Source of the DNA: Burkholderiales bacterium
GTDB taxonomy: Bacteria > Pseudomonadota > Gammaproteobacteria > Burkholderiales > Burkholderiaceae_A
DNA: 14,244 nucleotides
Assembly (NCBI GenBank): GCA_030834045.1
Contig: JAURFZ010000022.1
Span: 1-14,244 of the forward strand
Direction of reading: 5' to 3'
Position 1 is the stretch's first letter; the number at the start of each line of letters is the position of its first letter. The position numbers and the translations under genes are program-made. The notes beneath the pieces are model-generated. The model had not been told where the DNA came from, did not search any database, and worked only from the letters and a program-made list of their open reading frames with translations. Shown one piece after another: positions 6,647 through 14,202 of this stretch.

Positions 6647-9160
6647 ATGACCCTCAGCCTGCGCTGCTACCACTGCAACGAGCCTGTTCCTACGAAAGGC
6701 CTGTGGTCAGCCTGGGTGCTTGGCGAGGATCGGCCGATGTGCTGCGCAGGCTGCCAGGCAGTCGCGCAGGCCATTGTTGCCTCAGGCGGAGAGAGTTATT
6801 ACGCGCAACGAACCTCCACAGCCCTTGAGCCAAAGCAGCTTGAACGACTCTCGGTATGGGCGGACCTTCTTGAAGATCCTGCCTGGACGGGCCGCCACAT
6901 TCAAACCGTGACATCCAGTATCCAGATACCTGGCCAAGCCCAGTCTAACCAGGATACAGACCAGAGGGAGACAACGCTCGCCATTGAGGGCCTGCGCTGT
7001 GGCGCCTGCGCCTGGCTTATTGAAAGCGTGCTCTCGCAGACCCCGGGTGTTGTTCACGCCCGCGCCAACGCGTCCACCGCGCGACTTCGACTGCGATGGA
7101 ATCCGAGGCTAACGGGCCTCAATGCATTAAGTCAGAGCCTTCTAAGGCTTGGCTATGCAGCCGTGCCCCTGGGCGCGAGCCAACTTGAAGAGCAGCGCAG
7201 ACGCCAAGAAAAACTTGAGAATCGCCGCCTCTTTGTTGCTGGGCTGGGCTGGGCGCAAGTGATGATGCTTGCCCTGCCCGAGTACCTTCATGGCAGCCAA
7301 ATGGAAGCCGATGCCCTGCTGACCTTAAGGCTTGCCTCCCTGGCACTTTGTCTTCCTGTGCTGCTCTACAGTGGGTCAGGTTTCTTCACAAGCGCCCTGA
7401 TGGCCCTGCGTCAGGGCCGCCTAAATATGGATGTCCCTATCAGCCTTGGGCTGCTTCTTGCGTTTCTTGGGAGCCTCTATGGCCTCTGGGCTCAGGCCTC
7501 TGATGTTTATTTCGAGTCGGTCACTATGTTTCTTTTCTTGGTGCTTGGGGCCCGACGCATTGAATCCGTCATTCGCCGCCGCACCATGCGCCGACGTGAA
7601 GAACTCTCTCTTGAGCCGCCTGTACTTGCCCATCGACTCGAGCCCGAATCAGGGGATTGCCCTCCATGGAACCTAAAGGATGGTGATCGTATTCGTGTGC
7701 CTTCTGGTTCTCGGCTTCCCGCTGATATTGAGCTTGTCGATCACTTGGGCGCTGGAACCGAGCTTGATATCTCCTCGCTCACGGGCGAACCTCACCCGGT
7801 TCGCAAACACTCCGGTGACTTCTGCCCAGAAGGCGCCATCAATCTGGGCCCTGAACTCCAGGGGCGTGTGCAGGGCTCTGGTGCGCAGGGGTCGCTTGCG
7901 CGCCTGGGCCAGCTTGCCGAGGCCGCCGCCGCCGAAAGGCCCCAGTGGAGCCACTGGGCCGACCGTGTCGCCGCGAGATTCACTCTTGGGATTCTGACGA
8001 TTGCCATCGCATCAATCGGCTGGGCCGTTGTCTTCCAGGAGCCTTTGGACCAATGGCTTCCTCGGCTTGTTGCTATTTTGGTGGTCTCTTGCCCCTGTGC
8101 CCTCTCGGTTGCGGGGCCGGCCGCCTATGCTGCGAGCCTTGCACAGTTGCTGGAAAAGGGTGTTGCGGTCTCGAGCCCAGACAGTCTGGCCAAGGGCTGG
8201 GCGCTTAAGACTCTGGCCTTTGACAAGACCGGGACACTCACCGAGCCCGAATCGTCCTCGGTTGTTATGAAGGTGAGGGGAAGCAAGGCCTACACTGAGG
8301 CCGAGATCTGGGCTCTGGTTGCCCAGCTGACAGAAAACAGCCATCACCCGCTTGCGGTCGCACTTTTTCGTGCCTCATGCTCAAAGCTTGGGCTGAACCA
8401 AGCAAGCGAAGTTCGCCTAGACCGGCTTGGGCTGCAGGCCGTTGAACAGAAGCCGGGACTCGGTATGCAAGGTCGGATGGCCAACGGCACATTAATAAGA
8501 CTTGGTTCAGCAAGTTTTGTTGGGGGCTCAGCCTCTGGGTCGGCGATTTCCAAAGGGTCTGAGTATGGCGAGGCTGCAAGCCTCTACCTGGGGCTTGAGG
8601 GCGATGTTATTGCGGGCTTCTGGCTTAACGACCAGCCCAGGCCTGATGCCCAGGCCACGCTGGCAGCACTTAAAGAACTCGGGCTCGACCTTTGGGTTCT
8701 AAGTGGCGACCGCAGCGAGCGGGTGAGCGCTTTGGCCAAGATGCTTGGACTTGCTGATGCGCAGGCGGTGGGAGAGCTCTCCCCCGAGGCGAAGCTCAAC
8801 AGGCTTCGCCAACTGCAAGGTACTGGCCTTGCAGTTGGCATGGTTGGCGATGGTATTAACGATGCGCCGGTTCTGGCACAGGCCGATTTATCCATTGCAG
8901 TAAGCGCAAGTGCCCCCCTTGCAAAGCAACGAGCCGATGTCTACCTGCTGCGCCCCGGTCTGTTGGGTGTTGCAGGCTTTGTTGCCACCGCCCAACGCAC
9001 AAAAATCATTCTTAACCAAAACATCGCCTGGGCGATTGGTTACAACCTAACCGCCATCCCCCTGGCCGCCCTTGGCTTCCTTGGGCCAGCCTGGGCAGCC
9101 ATTGGTATGGCCGGCTCCTCACTCTTGGTTATGGCTAACGCCGCCCGATTGTTACGATAA
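6647..9160 (+). CDS. ccoI: Copper-translocating P1B-type ATPase CcoI (FixI)
   Basis: This 837-residue inner-membrane ATPase moves copper out of the cytoplasm to supply cbb3 oxidase assembly. In order it shows: an N-terminal cysteine-rich metal-binding region (CYHC at 7-10, CCAGC at 32-36), a linker, and an HMA domain with RCGACAW (Cys118, Cys121). The transmembrane part includes NMDVPISLG, and the actuator loop has TGE at 379-381 followed by Pro. The membrane metal site CPC is at 482-484, the phosphorylation site DKTGT has Asp526, HP is at 567-568, and the hinge GDGINDAP is at 734-741. The C-terminal membrane segments carry YN and MAGSS, which belong to the copper-type ion site. All catalytic residues are intact. 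ccoS follows after 6 bases, so the two are surely co-transcribed. Confidence 0.96.
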   Translation: MTLSLRCYHCNEPVPTKGLWSAWVLGEDRPMCCAGCQAVAQAIVASGGESYYAQRTSTALEPKQLERLSVWADLLEDPAWTGRHIQTVTSSIQIPGQAQSNQDTDQRETTLAIEGLRCGACAWLIESVLSQTPGVVHARANASTARLRLRWNPRLTGLNALSQSLLRLGYAAVPLGASQLEEQRRRQEKLENRRLFVAGLGWAQVMMLALPEYLHGSQMEADALLTLRLASLALCLPVLLYSGSGFFTSALMALRQGRLNMDVPISLGLLLAFLGSLYGLWAQASDVYFESVTMFLFLVLGARRIESVIRRRTMRRREELSLEPPVLAHRLEPESGDCPPWNLKDGDRIRVPSGSRLPADIELVDHLGAGTELDISSLTGEPHPVRKHSGDFCPEGAINLGPELQGRVQGSGAQGSLARLGQLAEAAAAERPQWSHWADRVAARFTLGILTIAIASIGWAVVFQEPLDQWLPRLVAILVVSCPCALSVAGPAAYAASLAQLLEKGVAVSSPDSLAKGWALKTLAFDKTGTLTEPESSSVVMKVRGSKAYTEAEIWALVAQLTENSHHPLAVALFRASCSKLGLNQASEVRLDRLGLQAVEQKPGLGMQGRMANGTLIRLGSASFVGGSASGSAISKGSEYGEAASLYLGLEGDVIAGFWLNDQPRPDAQATLAALKELGLDLWVLSGDRSERVSALAKMLGLADAQAVGELSPEAKLNRLRQLQGTGLAVGMVGDGINDAPVLAQADLSIAVSASAPLAKQRADVYLLRPGLLGVAGFVATAQRTKIILNQNIAWAIGYNLTAIPLAALGFLGPAWAAIGMAGSSLLVMANAARLLR
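7402..7418 (+). other. 7-bp hairpin inside ccoI
   Basis: GGCCCTG (7402-7408) and CAGGGCC (7412-7418) form a perfect stem with a three-base loop CGT within the coding region. It shares the core GCCCTG...CAGGGC with the hairpin between ccoP and ccoG. There is no T-tract, so it is not a terminator. It is probably a by-product of coding in GC-rich DNA. Confidence 0.6.
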
Positions 9161-9166
9161 GCCCCA

Positions 9167-9361
9167 ATGGAAGTCTTCCCTATTCTGGTCGGTATAAGCC
9201 TTGTGGTGGTGGGGCTTGTGGTCTGGATTTACTTTCGCATGTCCAGCAATGGCCAGTTTGACGACCTTGACTCCCCCGCCCAACGCATCTTGCTTGACGA
9301 CGACCAGGGCGAAGTGACATCGCAATCACCACCAGAGAGCCACTCGGGTAAACCCCAGTAA
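9167..9361 (+). CDS. ccoS: cbb3-type oxidase assembly protein CcoS
   Basis: This 64-residue membrane protein has one hydrophobic segment at about residues 5-23, followed by the conserved FDDLDSPAQRIL stretch (31-42) that defines CcoS. In studied bacteria CcoS is needed to insert heme and copper cofactors into CcoN. The tail after residue 45 is acidic and polar and probably lies in the cytoplasm. The ATG lies 6 bases after the ccoI stop with no separate ribosome-binding site in the gap, consistent with translational coupling. The next gene, ccoN, starts 97 bases downstream. Confidence 0.94.
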   Translation: MEVFPILVGISLVVVGLVVWIYFRMSSNGQFDDLDSPAQRILLDDDQGEVTSQSPPESHSGKPQ

Positions 9362-9382
9362 AACACTCGGCCATTCGACTAA

Positions 9383-9431
9383 TTGACGAGGGTCGGAGTG
9401 TATATGTGGGAAAATGCATACATTAGAAATA
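9383..9431 (+). promoter_or_regulatory. Possible FNR/ANR-type promoter of ccoNOQP
   Basis: The 97-base gap before ccoN holds TTGAC-GAGG-GTCGG at 9383-9396. It matches 6 of 10 defined bases of the FNR consensus TTGAT-N4-ATCAA, with a good left half and a poor right half. A -10-like TACATT is at 9419-9424, predicting a start near 9431. The site centre would then sit about 41.5 bases upstream, the class II FNR position. There is no usable -35 for that -10. Spacing and gene identity fit, but the right half-site is weak, so this is tentative. Confidence 0.3.
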
Positions 9432-9458
9432 TAAAACTCTCTCTGGAGTGATAACACC

Positions 9459-10931
9459 ATGTCTGCTGTCCTTACCCCAAGTAAGGCCGATGCCGCGCAC
9501 TACGCGAGCAGGGCCATCGCCGAGGAATATAACTACGACGTCGTTCGACTTTTTGCCATTGCTACCGTGGTCTGGGGCCTTGTGGGTATGTCGGTAGGCG
9601 TCTGGATTGCCGCACAACTTGCCTTTCCAACCCTCGCCGAGGGAATTCCCTGGCTCTCCTACGGCAGGCTACGACCTCTTCACACCAATGCCGTTATTTT
9701 TGCCTTTGGTGGGTCCGCCTTACTTGCCACGTCCTACTACATTGTTCAGCGCACCTGCCATACCCGGCTTTTCTCAGACGGGCTGGCCTTGTTCACCTTC
9801 TGGGGCTACCAGGCAGTCATTGTGCTTGCGGCAATTACTCTGCCTTTAGGTATCACCAGCACGCATGAGTATGCCGAGCTGGCCTGGCCCATTGACCTCT
9901 TGCTTGCCGTGGTCTGGATTGCCTATGCCATTGTCTTTTTTGGAACCCTCATGCGCCGGCGAGTCGAACACATTTATGTGGCCAACTGGTTCTACGGTGC
10001 CTTCATTCTTACTGTTGCCCTCTTGCACATTGTTCGTAGTGCAGCTATTCCCGTGGGTATGTGGGATTCCGTGGGGGTCTTCGCAGGTGTTCAAGACGCC
10101 ATGGTGCAGTGGTGGTACGGCCACAATGCTGTTGGCTTTTTCTTGACGGCTGGCTTTCTTGGAATGATGTACTACTTCATTCCTAAACAGGCCGAGCGAC
10201 CGGTTTACTCCTACCGCTTATCCATTGTTCATTTCTGGGCCTTGATATTTACCTACATGTGGGCAGGCCCCCACCATCTGCACTACACGGCACTGCCCGA
10301 CTGGACTCAGTCCATTGGAATGGTCTTCTCGCTTATTCTTTTGGCACCGAGCTGGGGCGGCATGATCAACGGCATCATGACCTTATCGGGTGCATGGCAT
10401 AAGCTGCGCAACGACCCCATTCTGAAGTTCTTAATTGTCTCGGTCTCCTTTTATGGCATGTCGACCTTCGAAGGTCCCATGATGGGCATTAAGACCGTCA
10501 ATGCATTAAGCCACTATACCGACTGGACCATTGGCCATGTGCATTCAGGTGCCTTGGGGTGGGTGGGCTTTATCACCATGGGAGCCATTTACTACCTAAT
10601 TCCACGTATGGCTGGCAAGACTCAGATGCACAGCGTGAAGGCCATTGAGCTTCACTTTTGGATTGCCACCATTGGCATCGTTCTTTATATCGCCGCCATG
10701 TGGATCTCAGGAGTTATGCAGGGGCTAATGTGGCGCGCCATTAACGAGGACGGCTCGCTTACCTACAGCTTTGTTGAGAGCGTAAAGGCCAGTTTCCCCT
10801 ATTACGTTATTCGACTCGGCGGAGGTCTGCTCTATTTAAGCGGCATGCTCATCATGGCCTGGAACGTTGCAATGACCTTGCGCCAACCCCAGCCCGTAAA
10901 TGCCCGGATTCCTGCAGTGGCGCACGGTTAA
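9459..10931 (+). CDS. ccoN: cbb3-type cytochrome c oxidase subunit I CcoN
   Basis: This 490-residue polytopic catalytic subunit of the high-affinity cbb3 oxidase reduces O2 to water and pumps protons. All metal ligands can be placed. Low-spin heme b is bound by His75 (LHTNAV) and His362. CuB is bound by His222 (WYGHNAVG), His272 and His273 (WAGPHHLHY). Heme b3 is bound by His360 (GHVHSGALGW). Tyr266 in IFTYMW corresponds to the tyrosine cross-linked to a CuB histidine in the Pseudomonas stutzeri enzyme. Glu338 in STFEGP corresponds to its conserved glutamate. The constant offset of 15 from P. stutzeri numbering shows a slightly longer N-terminus. GGAG at 9445-9448 lies 10 bases before the ATG. 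ccoO follows after 19 bases. Confidence 0.98.
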   Translation: MSAVLTPSKADAAHYASRAIAEEYNYDVVRLFAIATVVWGLVGMSVGVWIAAQLAFPTLAEGIPWLSYGRLRPLHTNAVIFAFGGSALLATSYYIVQRTCHTRLFSDGLALFTFWGYQAVIVLAAITLPLGITSTHEYAELAWPIDLLLAVVWIAYAIVFFGTLMRRRVEHIYVANWFYGAFILTVALLHIVRSAAIPVGMWDSVGVFAGVQDAMVQWWYGHNAVGFFLTAGFLGMMYYFIPKQAERPVYSYRLSIVHFWALIFTYMWAGPHHLHYTALPDWTQSIGMVFSLILLAPSWGGMINGIMTLSGAWHKLRNDPILKFLIVSVSFYGMSTFEGPMMGIKTVNALSHYTDWTIGHVHSGALGWVGFITMGAIYYLIPRMAGKTQMHSVKAIELHFWIATIGIVLYIAAMWISGVMQGLMWRAINEDGSLTYSFVESVKASFPYYVIRLGGGLLYLSGMLIMAWNVAMTLRQPQPVNARIPAVAHG

Positions 10932-10950
10932 GCAAAGGGAGATAGACACC

Positions 10951-11562
10951 ATGAAACACGATATTGTTGAAAAGTCCCCCGGCCTTCTGATTGTGCTTGT
11001 GCTTATTGTTGTGGCTATTGGTGGGCTCATCGAAATCGTCCCCCTCTTTTTCCAGAAGTCCACAACAGAGCCTGTCACTGGGCTTAAGCCCTATACCGCC
11101 TTGCAGCTTGCTGGAAGGCAGGTTTATGTGCGTGAAGGCTGCGTGGGCTGCCACTCTCAGATGATTCGTCCCTTCCGCGCAGAAACCGAACGCTACGGCC
11201 ACTACTCGGTTGCCGGCGAGTCCGTGTATGAGCGCCCCTTTTTATGGGGCTCCAAGCGCACCGGGCCCGATCTTGCTCGAGTGGGAGGCCGCTACTCGGA
11301 TGAGTGGCATCGCGTGCACCTCATCAACCCGCGTGATGTTGTCCCAGAGTCCAATATGCCCGCCTACCCCTGGCTTGCCACAGGTATTGTCAATGGAGAA
11401 CAAGTTCAGGCCAAGATGGCAACACTTCGCATCGTGGGCGTTCCTTACAGCGATGAAGACATTGCGAGTGCTGTTGAAGACCTTAACGGAAAGACCGAGC
11501 TTGAGGCCATGATTGCTTACTTGCAATCGCTTGGCCTTGCCATTAAGGAGAAGCGCTCATGA
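10951..11562 (+). CDS. ccoO: cbb3-type cytochrome c oxidase subunit II CcoO (mono-heme cytochrome c)
   Basis: This 203-residue subunit has one N-terminal membrane anchor (about residues 11-34) and a periplasmic cytochrome c domain. The heme c site is CVGCH at 64-68, followed by the family hallmark SQMIRPFRAETERYGHYS. Met136 in ESNMPAYPW is the likely axial ligand. It passes electrons from CcoP towards CcoN. I chose the ATG at 10951 because AAAGGGAG lies just upstream and the N-terminus MKHDIVEKSPGLL is typical. The frame opens at 10900, but that start would overlap ccoN. The stop overlaps the ccoQ start as ATGA. CTT encodes 12 of 19 leucines here. Confidence 0.97.
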   Translation: MKHDIVEKSPGLLIVLVLIVVAIGGLIEIVPLFFQKSTTEPVTGLKPYTALQLAGRQVYVREGCVGCHSQMIRPFRAETERYGHYSVAGESVYERPFLWGSKRTGPDLARVGGRYSDEWHRVHLINPRDVVPESNMPAYPWLATGIVNGEQVQAKMATLRIVGVPYSDEDIASAVEDLNGKTELEAMIAYLQSLGLAIKEKRS

Positions 11563-11744
11563 TCACCTTCCACTCCATCTTTACGCTTTTAAGCCTTCTG
11601 GTCTTTCTTGGAATCGTGGCCTTGGTTTACAGCCGTGGTCAAAAGAAGAACATGGAGGATGCCTCGCGTATTCCTCTTCTTGACGAGCCTCCCGCGACGG
11701 AGGCCAAACAGACAGATGGCTCTAAACCATCTCAGGGCCTTTAA
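11559..11744 (+). CDS. ccoQ: cbb3-type oxidase small subunit CcoQ
   Basis: This 61-residue protein has a single membrane segment (about residues 6-24) followed by a short charged, proline-containing cytoplasmic tail. CcoQ is a non-catalytic subunit that stabilises the assembled cbb3 complex. The identification rests on size, topology and position between ccoO and ccoP, because the family is poorly conserved. The start overlaps the ccoO stop by 4 bases (ATGA), implying translational coupling. The YSRGQKKNMEDASRIPLLD stretch after the membrane segment is like other CcoQ/FixQ proteins. Confidence 0.9.
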   Translation: MITFHSIFTLLSLLVFLGIVALVYSRGQKKNMEDASRIPLLDEPPATEAKQTDGSKPSQGL

Positions 11745-11782
11745 GCCCTAACAAGGATTGTTCGAACACAGGATGAAACATC

Positions 11783-12706
11783 ATGGCTGACTTTACGAGC
11801 GGGTTTTGGAATCTTTTCGTCATCGTAGGCGTTTTAGTAAGCATTCTTGCCTGCGGAGTATTCCTATACTTTTTGTCGCGCAAAAAAATTAAGCCAGGTG
11901 CAGTGCAAACAACCGGCCACACCTGGGATGAAGACCTTGCCGAATTCGATAATCCACTGCCCCGTTGGTGGATGATTCTCTTCTACCTCACCATCGCCTT
12001 TGCCCTCCTTTACCTCGTCCTCTTCCCAGGGCTGGGCACGAGCCAAGGCAGCCTGGGATGGAGCTCGAAAGAACAATACGAAAAGGAAGTGGCAAAGGCC
12101 GATGCGCGTTATGGGCCCATTTATGCCAAGTTTGCGGCCATGTCGGTTGAGGATACGGCCCAACAACCAGAAGCTATCGCCATTGGGCAGCGTCTGTTTG
12201 TAAACAACTGCGCCCAATGCCACGGCACCGATGCCCGAGGCGCAAAGGGCTTCCCGAACCTTGCCGATAACGACTGGACCTGGGGGGGGTCAGGCGACGC
12301 TATTAAAACGGCCGTACTTGAAGGCCGACAAGGCATCATGCCTCCTATGGCGGCTGCGGTTGGCTCACCCGCCGATGTTGAAAATGTCGCCCACTATGTT
12401 CTAAGTCTTGCAGGCAGTGCCCACGATTCCATTAAGGCAAGCCTAGGCTCAACAAAGTTTGCAGCATGCGCAGCCTGTCACGGCGCGAAGGGTGAGGGCG
12501 GGCCTGCCATGGGCGCCCCGCGCCTGAACGATAAAATCTGGGTCTATGGCGGTACAGCCAAAGCCATCGTTGAAACCATTAACAACGGTCGTCATGGCGT
12601 CATGCCCGCCTGGAAAGATATCCTTGGCGAAGAGAAATCGCACATTGTTGCAGCCTATGTATACAGCCTGACTGCAAAGCCCAAGGCAGTTGCCAGCAAT
12701 CAATAG
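11783..12706 (+). CDS. ccoP: cbb3-type cytochrome c oxidase subunit III CcoP (di-heme cytochrome c)
   Basis: This 307-residue subunit receives electrons from soluble or membrane cytochromes c. It has two membrane segments (about residues 8-32 and 62-82), the CcoP-typical motif HTWDEDLAEFDNPLPRWW between them, and two periplasmic cytochrome c domains. The heme sites are CAQCH at 143-147 and CAACH at 229-233, with likely axial Met186 (GIMPPM) and Met274 (HGVMPAW). AGGAT at 11770-11774 lies 8 bases before the ATG. The gene follows ccoQ by 38 bases. A paired-hairpin segment separates it from ccoG. Confidence 0.97.
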   Translation: MADFTSGFWNLFVIVGVLVSILACGVFLYFLSRKKIKPGAVQTTGHTWDEDLAEFDNPLPRWWMILFYLTIAFALLYLVLFPGLGTSQGSLGWSSKEQYEKEVAKADARYGPIYAKFAAMSVEDTAQQPEAIAIGQRLFVNNCAQCHGTDARGAKGFPNLADNDWTWGGSGDAIKTAVLEGRQGIMPPMAAAVGSPADVENVAHYVLSLAGSAHDSIKASLGSTKFAACAACHGAKGEGGPAMGAPRLNDKIWVYGGTAKAIVETINNGRHGVMPAWKDILGEEKSHIVAAYVYSLTAKPKAVASNQ

Positions 12707-12723
12707 TTCAGCAGATCAGTCTG

Positions 12724-12754
12724 GCCCCGTTGCGGGGCGCCCTGGCAACAGGGC
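12724..12754 (+). terminator. Two adjacent hairpins between ccoP and ccoG (possible attenuator or mRNA end)
   Basis: GCCCCG (12724-12729) pairs with CGGGGC (12733-12738) around TTG. It is followed at once by GCCCTG (12739-12744) pairing with CAGGGC (12749-12754) around a GCAA tetraloop. Both are perfect 6-bp GC-rich stems. Downstream is ACTCTTTATT, only a weak T-tract. They may end part of the ccoNOQP transcripts, or protect the 3' end of that mRNA so that structural subunits exceed CcoG. Full termination is doubtful because ccoG has no obvious separate promoter. Confidence 0.5.
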
Positions 12755-12783
12755 ACTCTTTATTAACGCTTCCAGAAAAGCCA

Positions 12784-14202
12784 ATGTCCGAACCCTCTAG
12801 CTCTCCCGTTGTTGAACAGACCGTTCTTCTCTATGCCCCGGGCAAAAAGATCTATGCCAAGGCTACGAAGGGCTGGTTCAACAACTGGCGCTGGTTCTTT
12901 GTGTTCATTACGCAGGCGTTTTACTACCTCACACCCTGGCTGTCCTGGAACGACCGGCAGGCCGTCTTGTTCGACCTTGAAGCGCGGCGCTTCTACATCC
13001 TCGACCTTCTGCTGGTTCCGCAAGACTTTATCTACCTAACAGCACTTCTGCTCCTATCTGCCTTTGGCTTGTTTCTGTTTACAGCCATTGCGGGTCGACT
13101 TTTCTGCGGCTATGCCTGCCCACAAACGGTCTACACCGAGATCTTTATGCAGATCGAGCGATGGATTGAGGGCGATCGTCATGCACGCATGCGACGTGAC
13201 AAAGAGCTTTCCTTGCTTGCACGCCTACCGAGGCGAGGGCTGAAGTTTTTCGCCTGGGCCCTTGTGGCACTTTGGACAGGCTTCACCTTTGCAGGTTATT
13301 TCACGCCCATTCATGAACTGGGTCAGGGGGTATTGAACGCAAGCCTAGGCTTCTGGCAATGGTTTTGGATGCTCTTTTATTCGTTTTTTACCCTGCTTCA
13401 GGCGGGCTTCATGCGCGAGCAGGTTTGCAAGTACATGTGTCCCTACGCACGATTTCAGAGTGCCATGTTTGATCCCGACACGCTGATTGTTAGCTATGAC
13501 GAGAGCCGTGGTGAGCCCCGCGGCAAGCGCTCCAAGGCCGAGGATCAATTAGCCTCTGGGAAAGGGGACTGCATTGACTGCGGGGTCTGTGTTGAAGTCT
13601 GTCCAACAGGAATCGACATTCGAGACGGTCTGCAGTACGAGTGCATTGGCTGCGGGCTTTGTGCCGATGCCTGCAACCAGATTATGGATCGTATGCAATA
13701 CCCCCGAGGGCTGGTTCGCTACACCACACTGAATGCCTTGGATGGCGTTGTACAAGAGGCAGACATTCGTCGGCGCTTCTTGCGACCACGCGTTGTTATT
13801 TACACCGTGCTTCTTCTGATTATCGCAGCCGTGGTCTTTGCATCACTTTTAAATCGAAGCCCATTAACCGTGAATGTTATTCGCGACCGGGGTGCTCTGG
13901 CACGCGAAGTTGAGGGTCAGTTCATTGAGAATGTCTACCGGCTTCAAATTACCAACAAGAGCCACGAGGCGAAGCGTCTGGTTATTGAAGGCAGCGGCCT
14001 GCCAGAACTTGAAAGCTACGGAAAAACAAAAATTACAGTCGATCCATCGGCCAATGCAACTGCCATTATCGACTTACGGATTCCTATTTCAATAGCTGAA
14101 TCCCTTAACAAGGGCTCACATAAAATTCTTCTGCGGGTACGTTCTGAGGACGATCCCAGCCTAGTCATAAATGAAAAGGCAGCCTTCTTTGTCCCACGCT
14201 AA
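12784..14202 (+). CDS. ccoG: cbb3 oxidase accessory protein CcoG (polyferredoxin, FixG/RdxA)
   Basis: This 472-residue membrane iron-sulfur protein is reported in other bacteria to act as a cupric reductase supplying Cu(I) for oxidase assembly. It has several N-terminal membrane segments carrying CGYACP (Cys108, Cys112) and CKYMCP (Cys215, Cys219), the NapH-like motifs. A two-cluster ferredoxin domain follows with Cys263, 266, 269 and 273, and Cys287, 290, 293 and 297. Then come another membrane segment (about 335-355) and a periplasmic immunoglobulin-like C-terminal domain. The ATG at 12784 (MSEPSSSPVV) lies 77 bases after ccoP. An earlier in-frame ATG at 12730 sits inside the hairpin segment and gives an atypical N-terminus, so I reject it. 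The GGTT-free upstream region (CCAGAAAAGCCA) has no strong ribosome-binding site. Confidence 0.95.
   Translation: MSEPSSSPVVEQTVLLYAPGKKIYAKATKGWFNNWRWFFVFITQAFYYLTPWLSWNDRQAVLFDLEARRFYILDLLLVPQDFIYLTALLLLSAFGLFLFTAIAGRLFCGYACPQTVYTEIFMQIERWIEGDRHARMRRDKELSLLARLPRRGLKFFAWALVALWTGFTFAGYFTPIHELGQGVLNASLGFWQWFWMLFYSFFTLLQAGFMREQVCKYMCPYARFQSAMFDPDTLIVSYDESRGEPRGKRSKAEDQLASGKGDCIDCGVCVEVCPTGIDIRDGLQYECIGCGLCADACNQIMDRMQYPRGLVRYTTLNALDGVVQEADIRRRFLRPRVVIYTVLLLIIAAVVFASLLNRSPLTVNVIRDRGALAREVEGQFIENVYRLQITNKSHEAKRLVIEGSGLPELESYGKTKITVDPSANATAIIDLRIPISIAESLNKGSHKILLRVRSEDDPSLVINEKAAFFVPR

Noticed and set aside
9383..9406. TTGACG as a -35 box paired with TATATG as a -10 box before ccoN
   Set aside because: The spacer is only 12 bases, too short for a sigma70 promoter.
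10463..10476. Perfect 14-base palindrome GACCTTCGAAGGTC in ccoN
   Set aside because: About one palindrome of this length is expected by chance in 14 kb, and it encodes the conserved STFEGP residues.
10900..10950. Longer start for ccoO
   Set aside because: It overlaps the end of ccoN and lacks a ribosome-binding site, whereas 10951 has AAAGGGAG and a typical N-terminus.
12730..12783. Longer start for ccoG
   Set aside because: The ATG-proximal codons fall in the paired-hairpin segment and encode no CcoG-like sequence.
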